Below, in pieces: positions 1 through 7,500 of a stretch of DNA of 14,499 nucleotides (positions are counted from its first letter, which is position 1; the number at the start of each line of letters is the position of its first letter). The notes beneath the pieces were generated by a model. It searched no databases, was not told the origin of the DNA, and saw nothing but the letters and a program-made list of their open reading frames with translations. Source of the stretch: an uncultured Actinomycetes bacterium (GTDB lineage: Bacteria > Actinomycetota > Thermoleophilia > Solirubrobacterales > Solirubrobacteraceae); contig CALAQT010000408.1 in NCBI GenBank assembly GCA_937888775.1, forward strand, positions 1 through 14,499. The letters are read 5' to 3'. The translations under genes and the position numbers were made by a program.

Positions 1-55
1 AGATCAGCCCCGCGCCGAAAGCCACCGGAATCCCGACTCCCGAAGCTGGATCCAT
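1..55 (-). CDS. CcdA-like cytochrome c biogenesis membrane protein, N-terminal fragment
   Basis: On the minus strand an ATG at 55 opens a frame that runs off the left edge and reads MDPASGVGIPVAFGAGLI. The pattern G-I-P-x-A-F-x-A-G-L-(I/V) is how many CcdA/DsbD-type transmembrane thiol-reductant transporters begin, just before their S-F-L-S-P-C-V-L-P motif, which would lie outside the window. CcdA passes electrons across the membrane for cytochrome c maturation or thiol repair. The gene is divergent from the aldehyde dehydrogenase. A TACTCT hexamer (minus, 9 nt before the ATG) could be its -10 box. Only 18 residues are visible, so the family call rests on a short pattern and could be wrong; a membrane protein start is the safer reading. 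Confidence 0.5.
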   Translation of the reverse strand, partial: MDPASGVGIPVAFGAGLI

Positions 56-211
56 GTCTGGGGGAGAGTAGTGCACCGTTCTCTGAAATCTGCTTCACGC
101 CCGAGCGGCGTCTGAGCGCCGTGCCTGACCCCAGGGGGCCGGAGCGTCGCAGCGAGCGCCTTCAGATGCTCCCCGCCGTCCCTGTCTCAGAGTGGTAGGT
201 TGACGCGCAGG

Positions 212-1651
212 ATGACTGCGACCGCCACCACACTCCAGAACTACATCGACGGCGAGTTCGTCGATCCCGCCGACGGACACACCGAACCAATCCTCAATCC
301 CGCCACCGCCGAGGTGATCGCGCACGCGCCGCTCTCCGGTGCGGCGGACGTCGATCGCGCCGTGAGCGCGGCCAGGCGTGCGTTTGAGGGCTGGGGAACC
401 AGCACTCCTGGCGAGCGCGCGGCGGCGATGCTGAAACTCGCCGACGCCATCGAAGAGCACGCCGACGAGATCTCAGCGCTCGAGTCCGACAACGCCGGCA
501 AGCCGATCAACGCCTTCCGCGACGACGAGATCCCGTTCATGGTCGACAACCTGCGGTTCTTCGCCGGTGCGGCCCGCTGTCTGGAGGGTCGGGCCGCCGG
601 GGAGTACACCAGCGGTTACACGTCGGTGATCCGCCGTGAGCCGATCGGCGTGATCGGTCAGATCGCGCCCTGGAACTACCCGCTGATGATGGCGGTGTGG
701 AAGATCGGACCGGCGCTGGCCGCCGGCAACACAGTTGTGCTCAAGCCGGCCGAGACGACGCCGCTGAGCATCCTCAAGGTCGCCGAATATGCCGCGGAGA
801 TCTTCCCCAAGGGCGTGTTCAACGTCATTACCGGACACGGGGATCCGACCGGACAGGCGCTCGTCACCCACGCCGACGTCGACATGGTCTCGCTCACGGG
901 TTCGGTCGGGACGGGCAAATGGATCGCCAAGGCCGCCGCCGACACGCTCAAGCGCGTCCACCTGGAGCTGGGCGGCAAGGCGCCGGTCGTGGTGTTCGAT
1001 GACGTCGACCTTGAGACCGCGCTTGAGACGATCGCCGGAACGGGCTACTACAACGCGGGACAGGACTGCACCGCGGCGACCCGGGTCCTGGCCGGCCCCA
1101 AGGTCCACGACGACGTGGTCGCCGGACTGGTAGAGCAGGCCCGGGGCCTGGTGCTCGGCGACACGCGGTCGGCGGACACAACGCTCGGCCCGCTGAACTC
1201 CGCGCGCCAGCGCGGGCGTGTGGAGGGATTCCTGGAGCGCCGCCCAGCCCACGCGGAGATCGCGACCGGAGGCCGTGAGCTCGACGGGCCCGGTTTCTTC
1301 CTGGAGCCGACGGTGGTGGCGGGCTTGCGGCAGGACGACGAGATGATCCAGCAGGAGATCTTCGGGCCGGTGATCACCGTGCAGCAGTTCTCCGACGAGG
1401 CAGAGGCGATCGCCTGGGCAAACGGCACACCGTACGGGCTGGCCTCGTCGGTCTGGACGCGTGACATCGGCCGCGCGATGCGGGTCGCCAACGCGCTGCG
1501 CTTCGGCTGTGTGTGGATCAACGACCACATCCCGCTGGCGTCGGAGATGCCGCACGGTGGCTTCAAGCAGTCCGGCTACGGCAAGGATCTGAGCATGTAC
1601 GCCCTCGAGGACTACACCGAGGTCAAGCACGTGATGATCTCGCTGGCCTGA
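212..1651 (+). CDS. NAD(P)-dependent aldehyde dehydrogenase, gamma-aminobutyraldehyde/betaine-aldehyde type
   Basis: A full-length (479 aa) ALDH-superfamily enzyme that oxidises an aldehyde to the acid with NAD(P)+. Visible hallmarks are the cofactor-side motif IAPWNYPL (about residue 150), a Rossmann stretch with LTGSVGTGK, the general-base Glu in LELGGK (about E252), the catalytic Cys in [11 protein letters not shown] (about C286) and the C-terminal EIFGPV motif. [11 protein letters not shown] and the overall length are typical of the PatD/YdcW and related 4-aminobutyraldehyde or betaine-aldehyde group; the true substrate cannot be read from sequence alone. A TTG at 200 is in frame, but the ATG at 212 is preferred because it gives the usual short N-terminus before [10 protein letters not shown]. 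No strong Shine-Dalgarno is seen. It stands alone, divergent from the CcdA-like gene, with the ECF sigma gene 85 nt downstream. A polyamine/GABA role is inference. Confidence 0.93.
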   Translation: MTATATTLQNYIDGEFVDPADGHTEPILNPATAEVIAHAPLSGAADVDRAVSAARRAFEGWGTSTPGERAAAMLKLADAIEEHADEISALESDNAGKPINAFRDDEIPFMVDNLRFFAGAARCLEGRAAGEYTSGYTSVIRREPIGVIGQIAPWNYPLMMAVWKIGPALAAGNTVVLKPAETTPLSILKVAEYAAEIFPKGVFNVITGHGDPTGQALVTHADVDMVSLTGSVGTGKWIAKAAADTLKRVHLELGGKAPVVVFDDVDLETALETIAGTGYYNAGQDCTAATRVLAGPKVHDDVVAGLVEQARGLVLGDTRSADTTLGPLNSARQRGRVEGFLERRPAHAEIATGGRELDGPGFFLEPTVVAGLRQDDEMIQQEIFGPVITVQQFSDEAEAIAWANGTPYGLASSVWTRDIGRAMRVANALRFGCVWINDHIPLASEMPHGGFKQSGYGKDLSMYALEDYTEVKHVMISLA

Positions 1652-1691
1652 GATTCAGTGGGCCGGGCGGACGGCCAGCGCGGACGGTTAC

Positions 1692-1717
1692 GCAACTTTC
1701 GCCCGAATGACTCGTTA
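1692..1717 (+). promoter_or_regulatory. candidate ECF-type promoter of the sigma factor gene
   Basis: GCAAC at 1692-1696 and CGTTA at 1713-1717 are 16 nt apart. This resembles the GGAAC-N16/17-GTT layout used by many ECF sigma factors. It sits about 20 nt before the sigma gene start, in the 85-nt gap after the aldehyde dehydrogenase. ECF genes often drive themselves, so autoregulation is a reasonable inference. It is a pattern match in one place only. Confidence 0.4.
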
Positions 1718-1736
1718 GAGTGGTGTAAGGGTTCAA

Positions 1737-3317
1737 GTGGAAGCCTCCGCACTCCCAGCCCCAGTTAGCCTGGCGCGAACTCGGATTTCGATCGGCGCCT
1801 CGCTGCTGCGGCTACGTAGCGACGACCAGCTCGTATTGCTGTTCCGAGCCGGCAGCGAGGATGCCTTCCGGGTGATCCATGATCGCTATCGCCAGCGTCT
1901 GTTCGCCTACACGCGTCAGATGCTCGGCGGCTCACCGCACGATGCCGAGGACGCCGTGCAGGAGATCTTCGTGCGAGCCTACGCGGGCCTGCGCTGCAGC
2001 GACCGTCAGTTGACGCTGCGCGCCTGGCTGTATCGCGTTGCTCACAATCGCTGCGTCGACCAGCTGCGCCGCCCGCTGGTGTCGACCGCCGACAGGCTCG
2101 AGGACCTGCCGGGGCTCGCCCAGGATCCGGCCGCCAAGGCCGAGCAGCGTGAGGCGCTCAGACGACTGATCGCTGATGTCCAGCGTCTCCCTGATCAGCA
2201 GCGCTCCGCGCTGCTGATGCGCGAGCTCGGTGGGATGGCCTACAGCGATCTGGCCGAAGCGCTGGGTGTCTCGGTACCCGCGGTCAAGTCGCTGCTGGTG
2301 CGCGCGCGTGTGAGTCTGGCCCAGGCCAGCGAGGCGCGGGAGACCGCCTGCTCGCAGATCCGCGAGGAGCTGATCCTCGCCCATGACCGGGGCGTCCGAG
2401 CCAGCGGCCTGGCCCGGCGCCATCTGCGTGACTGCCCGAGCTGTCGCGAGTTCCGCCTTGAGGTGCGCGGGGTCAGCCGCCAGCTGGCGGCGTTCGTGCC
2501 CGCGCTCGGGCCGTTTGGGGTGATCGCCAATCTGCTCGGTATCGGTGGGGGCGCCGGGGCGAGCGGCAGCGCGGCGGCAGGTGGCAGTGCCGCCGCCGGC
2601 GGCGGAGTAGCGGCTGTGGGCGGTGCAGCGGCCGGTGGAGTGGTCAGCACCGGCGGCGCGCTGGCCTCGGCGGGCATATTCGCTACCGGCGCCGGACATG
2701 TGGCCACACTTCTGGTTGCCGCCGTGGTGACCGCAGGCGGCGCGGCGGAAATCCAGCACACGATCGCCACACCGGCCGTTCGTCACGCTCACCATCACCA
2801 TGTCGTGTCCGCCGGTCAGGGATCCGCTCCCGCCGTGGCATATGTGGCACCCCAGGCTCCGGTAACGACGGCCTACCAGAGCACACCGGCGTCCCAGCCA
2901 TCGGTGCCGGCCCCCTCCCCCACCCGTCACCCGGTGCAACGGGCGCAGCTGATCGCGATCACCCAGCCATCGTCGAGCACCACCGATCTCGTCTCCACTA
3001 GCTCCACTCCCGTCAACGGCGAGCCCAGCGGCGCATCGGCCTCCACGGGCACTGGCGGCACGAGTACCAGTGGCGCCTCCGCGCCGGCGACCGACTCGCA
3101 GCTACCTGCGTCAACGACCACGGGCACGTCGTCGGATCCGAGCTCGACTGCGCCCACGAGCGGTAGTTCCACCGACACGTCGACTTCGACCCCGAGCGCT
3201 GGCGCGGATACGAGCGTAACCCCCGCGACCACCACCACCGCGACCGCGTCGACGGGCACCAGTTCTGGAGCCACGTCCTCCAGCACGAGCACCGGCACGT
3301 CGGTGACCGGTAGCTAA
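1737..3317 (+). CDS. ECF sigma factor fused to anti-sigma-type zinc finger, membrane segment and Ser/Thr-rich tail
   Basis: A 526-aa sigma-70 family protein about three times the usual ECF length. Region 2 spans roughly residues 36-112 (DAEDAVQEIFVRAYAGL, then LYRVAHNRCVDQLRR) and region 4 roughly 140-198 (LPDQQRSALLMRELGG and the helix-turn-helix AEALGVSVPAVKSLLVRAR). Next comes a zinc-binding anti-sigma pattern: C205, then H229-x3-C233-x2-C236. A Gly/Ala-rich linker (265-320) leads to one hydrophobic segment (about 320-338), a His cluster (HAHHHH, about 350) and a roughly 150-residue Thr/Ser/Pro/Gly tail. The likely topology is a cytoplasmic sigma part tethered to the membrane with an outer, possibly glycosylated or wall-contacting tail. 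GTG at 1737 is the start, with AAGGG at 1727-1731, 5 nt upstream. The dehydrogenase gene follows after 12 nt, in the same frame. The signal and regulon are unknown. Confidence 0.88.
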   Translation: MEASALPAPVSLARTRISIGASLLRLRSDDQLVLLFRAGSEDAFRVIHDRYRQRLFAYTRQMLGGSPHDAEDAVQEIFVRAYAGLRCSDRQLTLRAWLYRVAHNRCVDQLRRPLVSTADRLEDLPGLAQDPAAKAEQREALRRLIADVQRLPDQQRSALLMRELGGMAYSDLAEALGVSVPAVKSLLVRARVSLAQASEARETACSQIREELILAHDRGVRASGLARRHLRDCPSCREFRLEVRGVSRQLAAFVPALGPFGVIANLLGIGGGAGASGSAAAGGSAAAGGGVAAVGGAAAGGVVSTGGALASAGIFATGAGHVATLLVAAVVTAGGAAEIQHTIATPAVRHAHHHHVVSAGQGSAPAVAYVAPQAPVTTAYQSTPASQPSVPAPSPTRHPVQRAQLIAITQPSSSTTDLVSTSSTPVNGEPSGASASTGTGGTSTSGASAPATDSQLPASTTTGTSSDPSSTAPTSGSSTDTSTSTPSAGADTSVTPATTTTATASTGTSSGATSSSTSTGTSVTGS

Positions 3318-3319
3318 GC

Positions 3320-3324
3320 AAGGA
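3320..3324 (+). promoter_or_regulatory. Shine-Dalgarno site that places the dehydrogenase start at ACG 3330
   Basis: AAGGA lies just after the sigma factor stop codon (3315-3317) and 5 nt before ACG 3330-3332. No ATG, GTG or TTG occurs in frame between the sigma stop and TTG 3447, yet clear dehydrogenase homology begins well before 3447. The site therefore decides the start. Confidence 0.6.
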
Positions 3325-3329
3325 CCAGC

Positions 3330-4448
3330 ACGACCACCGAGCCCTACCTCGAGACGCTCCAACACGAAGAGCTGCTCGTTCGGCGCGGGCGGCGGTCAGG
3401 GCTGTACACGATCATCGCCGTCCATTGCACGACGCGAGGACCGTCGTTGGGCGGTTGTCGCATGTGGTCCTACGAGGACGCGCGCGCCGCCGTGCGGGAT
3501 GCTCTTCGGCTGTCGCGGGCGATGACATACAAGGCCGCGGTCGCCGACCTACCGCTGGGCGGCGGCAAGGGAGTGATCATGCTCCCGGCGCTGGTGAAGT
3601 TCACCGCCAGCCAGCGGACCGCGGCGCTGCTGGATTTCGCCGACGCGGTTCAGACGCTCGGCGGCAGGTACATCACCGCCGAGGACGTCGGCACGTCCTC
3701 GCGGGACATGAGCGTGATCGCCCGCCAGACACCCCATGTGGCAGGCCTCGCCCGGAACCTGGGCGGATCCGGAGATCCCAGTCCGTTCACCGCGCTGGGG
3801 GTGGAGGCGGCGATCCGGGCCTGCTGCGAGCGTGCCTTCGGCTCGGATTCCCTGCGCGGCCGGACGATCTGCGTGATCGGGCTCGGACACGTCGGCTCGC
3901 GGGTAGCCAAACGCTGCGCTCGGGCCGGCGCCCGCCTCGCTGTGGCCGACGTCGACCAGCGAAAGCGCGCCCTTTCCGCGCAGCTGGACGCGCGCTGGCT
4001 CGCCCCCGGCGACGCGCTGGAGGCAGACGTCGACGTGCTCGTACCGTGCGCTCTGGGCGGGATCCTCAATGATCAGACTGTGCCGGCACTGAACTGTCGC
4101 GTCATCGCCGGCGCCGCCAACAACCAGCTGGCCGCCGAGCGGATCGCCGAGCAGCTCGCCTTACGCTCGATACTGTGGGCGCCTGATTTCGTCGCCAACT
4201 CAGGCGGGCTGATCAACATCGCCGAAGAGCTCGACGGCTATGACCCAGCTACTGCACGCCGCCGCGTCCGGAGGATCGGCGACACGGTGCGTGAGATCTT
4301 CGATCGTGCCGCTGCCGCCAGCGAGACGCCGCTGGCGGCAGCGATGGCGCTGGCCGAGCTGCGCATCGCCGAGGACGCAACCGGGACCGGCGCCGAGACG
4401 ATCGCAACCGGGATCGGGACCGACACGAAGCGCGATCCGAGGGCGTGA
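3330..4448 (+). CDS. Leu/Phe/Val/Glu-family amino acid dehydrogenase (leucine dehydrogenase-like), apparent ACG start
   Basis: A 372-aa NAD-dependent amino acid dehydrogenase that would reversibly deaminate a branched-chain or related amino acid to its 2-oxo acid and ammonia. The N-terminal substrate domain has GPSLGGCRMW, MTYKAAVADLPLGGGKGVI and AEDVGTS. The NAD domain has VIGLGHVGSRVAKR (glycine loop, about 184-189), and GAANNQL and FVANSGGLIN follow. With ACG 3330 as codon 1, the two key lysines fall at 68 and 80, the positions known for Bacillus leucine dehydrogenase. The frame from 3330 to 3447 reads like family N-terminus (LETLQHEELLVRRG, SGLYTIIAVH), so a TTG start at 3447 would delete about 39 conserved residues. 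ACG is a very rare initiator. A T-to-C change in an ancestral ATG, or a sequencing error, is as likely as true ACG initiation. The gene is probably co-transcribed with the sigma gene. Exact amino acid preference is not determinable. Confidence 0.85.
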   Translation, partial: TTTEPYLETLQHEELLVRRGRRSGLYTIIAVHCTTRGPSLGGCRMWSYEDARAAVRDALRLSRAMTYKAAVADLPLGGGKGVIMLPALVKFTASQRTAALLDFADAVQTLGGRYITAEDVGTSSRDMSVIARQTPHVAGLARNLGGSGDPSPFTALGVEAAIRACCERAFGSDSLRGRTICVIGLGHVGSRVAKRCARAGARLAVADVDQRKRALSAQLDARWLAPGDALEADVDVLVPCALGGILNDQTVPALNCRVIAGAANNQLAAERIAEQLALRSILWAPDFVANSGGLINIAEELDGYDPATARRRVRRIGDTVREIFDRAAAASETPLAAAMALAELRIAEDATGTGAETIATGIGTDTKRDPRA

Positions 4449-4461
4449 ACTGGCTAGCGAC

Positions 4462-5238
4462 CTAGGTCCAGGCCGGTGGGCGCTCCACGCCACCGGGCAG
4501 CCGCCCCTCCGCATCGAGTTTGTCCAGGTGGGCCGCGAGCGTGATCGCAGCCGCCGGGCGCAGCTCGGAGGGCACATCGTCCCAGGCAGCGTCGAGCAGC
4601 TCATCGATGCTGCGCTTACCTCGATCGAGGGCCGCGATCAATTTGCCCTCACGATCCAGGCGATGCGCCACGTACTCCTCGAGCTTGGTGTCGACATCGT
4701 GGATCAGCGGCCCGTGTCCCGGAGCGAGAATCGTCAGTCCGCGCCGTCGCAGCCTCCTCAGCGCGTCGAGATAGCCGGCGAGCGCGCCGGGATCAGGGGA
4801 GATGAACACACTCCCCTCCCCCAGCACGGCGTCGCCGGTCAGCCCGATCTTGTGGCTGACAAACGCCAGGTGGTCGATCGAGTGGCCGGGAGTCCGGATG
4901 GCCTCCAGCGGCCCGAAGCGAGCATGGTCGACGAGTCGCACGTCGACGTCGCCGCGAGCCGCCGCCAGTGGCGCGCCGGGGAAGCGCTCCCTGATCGCCG
5001 CAACCGCCTCGGAGTGGTCGACATGGTCGTGGGTCAGCGCGATGCCACCAAGCCCGCCCAGCCGGCGCAGCTCTGCGACGACGGCGGCGACGTGCTCCGC
5101 CAGCGCGGGCCCCGGATCAACCAGCCAGGCAGGGTCACGATCGACGATCCATGAGTTGGTTCCGCTCAGCGTCAGTCGGCCTGGGTTGTCAGCGCGGATG
5201 CCCACCAGCGGGTATCCCGGAGACTCGATCCGCGTCAT
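4462..5238 (-). CDS. MBL-fold metallo-hydrolase, LACTB2-like
   Basis: A 258-aa metallo-beta-lactamase fold protein with the dinuclear metal site visible: THDHVDH (about residue 88), the His of TPGHSIDH, the Asp of TGDAVLG, and the final His of APGHGP. After the core, a C-terminal helical part (VAHRLDREGKLIAAL, then ITLAAHLDKLDAEGRL) matches the small winged-helix-like extension of the LACTB2 / glyoxalase-II-like subgroup. Members are hydrolases; some act on RNA, others on thioesters, so the substrate is open. The ATG at 5238 gives MTRIESPGYP. A TTG at 5253 is also in frame but would overlap the leader of the divergent gene. It converges on the dehydrogenase with only 13 nt between stops and diverges from the YbhN-like gene with 17 nt between starts. 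Confidence 0.85.
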   Translation of the reverse strand: MTRIESPGYPLVGIRADNPGRLTLSGTNSWIVDRDPAWLVDPGPALAEHVAAVVAELRRLGGLGGIALTHDHVDHSEAVAAIRERFPGAPLAAARGDVDVRLVDHARFGPLEAIRTPGHSIDHLAFVSHKIGLTGDAVLGEGSVFISPDPGALAGYLDALRRLRRRGLTILAPGHGPLIHDVDTKLEEYVAHRLDREGKLIAALDRGKRSIDELLDAAWDDVPSELRPAAAITLAAHLDKLDAEGRLPGGVERPPAWT

Positions 5239-5255
5239 TGCTTGAATAGTCAAAC

Positions 5256-6326
5256 ATGGCGATGATCGACGACGCCCGGCCGCCGCGGGACGAGCCTCCG
5301 GAGGTTGACGCCGCTGCAGCCAGCCGCAGCCTCCGGCGCGGGCTGATCTCTCTGGTTCTGCTGGTCGTCCTGGTGACCGCGACGCTACTGACGATCCCCG
5401 GCTTGCACGGAGTCGCCGATGACGTCAGTGATATGCGCCTGGGCTGGATCGCCGTTGCCGTGGCGCTGGAGGTCCTCTCCTGCCTGGGCTACGTACTCGC
5501 GTTCCTGCAGGTCTTCGACCGGGCTCCGCTCCGGTTCGGAGCTCGAGTAGCACTCAGCGAGCTTGCCTTCGGGTCGGCGGTCTCCTTGGGGGGAGCGGGC
5601 AGCATCGCCGTCGGTGCGTGGCTGCTGGTCGAGCGCGGGGGAGAGCCGACGCTCGTGGCGCAACGTTCAGCGGTGCTGTTCCTTCTGACCAGCGCGATCA
5701 ATGTGATCACGCTTTTCCTGGCCGGTCTTGGACTGTGGATCGGCGTGCTTCCCGGGCCTCGCAACCCCCTGCTTAGCGTCGTTCCGGCCGCGGTCGCCGC
5801 AGGCGCCTTCGTTCTGTTCCTGCTCCTCCCTCGCTTCACCGACCGGCTGACGCAGGGCCGATCGCAGGGGCGCCTTCGCGCGGTGCTGATCCAGCTGGCC
5901 ACGAGCATCCGCCTCACCGAGCGGGTCCTGTTTTCGGCCGACTGGCGCATCATCGGCGCGATCGCATTTCTGTGGTGCGACATCGCGGTGCTGGCCGCCT
6001 GTTTTGCGGCCGCCGGCCACGCGCCCCCGCTGGCGGTGATTGTGATGGCCTACCAGATCGGCTACCTCTCGAACGTGATCCCGATTCCCGGCGGGATCGG
6101 GGTCCTGGACGGCAGTCTGGTGGGCATGTTCGTGCTCTACGGAGTCCCGGCGGCGATCTCCACCGCCGCGACCGTCGTCTATCACGCGATCGCACTGTGG
6201 ATCCCGGCGATGTGGGGCACCGCCACGTTCATCATCCTTCATCGCACCCGCAACGAACCGCTCAGCCTCCGCGCGCCACGCGAGGTCCGGCGACGCATCC
6301 GTCGCGTCCGTCACTCGGAGGACTGA
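5256..6326 (+). CDS. YbhN/UPF0104-type integral membrane protein (lysylphosphatidylglycerol synthase TM-like)
   Basis: A 356-aa polytopic membrane protein. Hydrophobic stretches occur near residues 30-50, 68-90, 105-130, 145-168, 175-195, 232-255 and 262-330. The C-terminal motif IPIPGGIGVLDGSLVGMF is the signature P-x-P-G-G-x-G of the flippase-like LPG_synthase_TM / UPF0104 family. The N-terminal 25 residues and the C-terminal tail are Arg-rich and likely cytoplasmic. The family includes the membrane part of MprF and stand-alone YbhN proteins; there is no catalytic synthase domain here, so a lipid transport or modification role is inference. ATG 5256 is taken; ATG 5262 is an alternative. Starts of this gene and the divergent MBL gene are only 17 nt apart, leaving no room for separate leaders. 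Confidence 0.85.
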   Translation: MAMIDDARPPRDEPPEVDAAAASRSLRRGLISLVLLVVLVTATLLTIPGLHGVADDVSDMRLGWIAVAVALEVLSCLGYVLAFLQVFDRAPLRFGARVALSELAFGSAVSLGGAGSIAVGAWLLVERGGEPTLVAQRSAVLFLLTSAINVITLFLAGLGLWIGVLPGPRNPLLSVVPAAVAAGAFVLFLLLPRFTDRLTQGRSQGRLRAVLIQLATSIRLTERVLFSADWRIIGAIAFLWCDIAVLAACFAAAGHAPPLAVIVMAYQIGYLSNVIPIPGGIGVLDGSLVGMFVLYGVPAAISTAATVVYHAIALWIPAMWGTATFIILHRTRNEPLSLRAPREVRRRIRRVRHSED

Positions 6327-6588
6327 AGAGCTCCAGGCAAGCCAGGGATTGCGGCCTGAGTGCGCGGTGGGAGAATCGGTCGCCATCGGGCCGAGTTCGC
6401 TGAGCGATCTCCGCGATCCCCTGGACGAGAGCGCGCTGCGGCTGCTGGACCGGTGGGCGCTTGCTGCTCGTGCTTGCGTTGGCGCTGGAGCTGGCGCTTC
6501 GGGCATGCTCGGCGTAGCCGGGGTGATCGAGAGATAGCGGGAGGCGACCAGCGAGTTGCGCGAGGCCGCGCACGCCATCGATGGGCGT
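6327..6588. other. intergenic stretch between convergent genes, no gene seen
   Basis: These 262 nt lie between the ends of the YbhN-like gene and arsM. A plus frame from 6349 reads LRDPLDESALRLLDRWALAA and is interrupted by TAG at 6535, then continues as REATSELREAAHAIDG, which might be a decayed reading frame. No family is recognised, and in GC-rich DNA such open stretches occur by chance. No clear terminator hairpin was found. Confidence 0.4.
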
Positions 6589-7500
6589 TCAGGTGGACCG
6601 CGCCTCAGTCGGCTGACAGCCGCAGGAGCCGGCCGCACGATCACTGCTGCAGCACTCGGCCTTGGCGGCGCGCTCGCAGCAGGTGGCCTGGGTTTGGGTA
6701 CTGCAGCAGGCCGCCGGCTTTCGCGCTCGGATGATCGCCGCGGACGCATGCTCGTGCACGTGATGGGTCGGCTGAATCTCGATCTCCTCAAACCCCGCCG
6801 CGCTTAGCGCGTCACGGAACTCTGTCTCGGTGAGCGCGCCTGCGACGCAACCGGTCCAGGCGGCCATGTCGGCCTTGGTCGCCGTGTCCATGTCGGGATC
6901 GGCGATCACGTCGGATACCGCTAGACGCCCGCCGGGACGCAGCACTCGCGCCGCTTCGGTGATGACCTTGGGCTTGTCGCCGGAGAGGTTGATCACGCAG
7001 TTGGAGATCACCACATCGACAGATGCGTCGTTGAGTGGCATGTCCTCGAGATATCCCTTGACGAACTCGACGTTCTCCACGCCGGCCTGGGCGGCGTTGG
7101 CACGCGCGAGCTGGAGCATCTCGTCGGTCATGTCGAGCCCGATCGCCTTGCCGTTGGGGGCGACCCGGCGGGCGGAGATCAACACGTCAGCGCCGGCCCC
7201 CGAACCGAGGTCCAGCACCGTCTCGCCGTCGCGCAACTGCGCGACTGCGGTCGGCACGCCACAGCCCAGTGACGCGCTGACGGCCGCCTCAGGCACGTCC
7301 TCCCGGCTGACCTCGTCATACAGCGAGGCGCCGAAGACGCCGGCCTCATCCCTCGGGCTGCCAGCCGGCGACCCAGGGGTACAGCAGCCCGATGCGGATT
7401 CCAGCGCGCGCGCCTGGTCATAGGCACCGCTCGCGGCGGCTTTAGCGGCGTTGGCGTAGCGCTCGCGGACGGTCTCGCGGATGTCGGTCAGCTCAGCCAT
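6589..7500 (-). CDS. arsM: arsenite S-adenosylmethionine methyltransferase with Cys-rich tail
   Basis: A 303-aa class I SAM methyltransferase that adds methyl groups to As(III), giving methylated, partly volatile arsenicals. The SAM site is VLDLGSGAGADVLI (about 95-108) followed by the acidic GLDMTDEM. As(III)-binding cysteines typical of ArsM are present: the SGCC pair (39-40), C80 in LGCGVP, C168 in SNCVINL and C218 in TGCVAGAL. ISNCVINLSGDKPKVITE is a family hallmark. After residue 262 comes a Cys-rich tail with CC at 265-266, 274-275, 283-284 and CGC at 293-295, a 9-residue repeat. The ATG at 7500 lies inside the end of arsR (13-nt overlap) with AAGGAG 8 nt upstream, so translation is coupled to arsR. 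Repression by ArsR is expected. Confidence 0.95.
   Translation of the reverse strand: MAELTDIRETVRERYANAAKAAASGAYDQARALESASGCCTPGSPAGSPRDEAGVFGASLYDEVSREDVPEAAVSASLGCGVPTAVAQLRDGETVLDLGSGAGADVLISARRVAPNGKAIGLDMTDEMLQLARANAAQAGVENVEFVKGYLEDMPLNDASVDVVISNCVINLSGDKPKVITEAARVLRPGGRLAVSDVIADPDMDTATKADMAAWTGCVAGALTETEFRDALSAAGFEEIEIQPTHHVHEHASAAIIRARKPAACCSTQTQATCCERAAKAECCSSDRAAGSCGCQPTEARST

Noticed and set aside
473..1630. Long minus-strand open frame (385 codons) antisense to the aldehyde dehydrogenase
   Set aside because: It mirrors a strongly conserved enzyme; its translation is Arg/Val/Asp-rich without any family pattern. Such shadows are normal in high-GC DNA.
2560..2700. Gly/Ala repeat tract in the sigma gene as a DNA-level repeat element
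   Set aside because: It keeps the reading frame and encodes a flexible linker; it is protein low complexity and not a mobile repeat.
3315..3329. Programmed TAA readthrough fusing sigma factor and dehydrogenase as the main product
   Set aside because: A well-placed Shine-Dalgarno follows the stop and homology fits a separate start at 3330; the shared frame has a one-in-three chance.
6349..6807. Two plus-strand open stretches in one frame split by a single TAG (6535), as a possible pseudogene
   Set aside because: The second stretch is antisense to arsM, and no family is recognisable in the first. Kept only as a note on the intergenic region.
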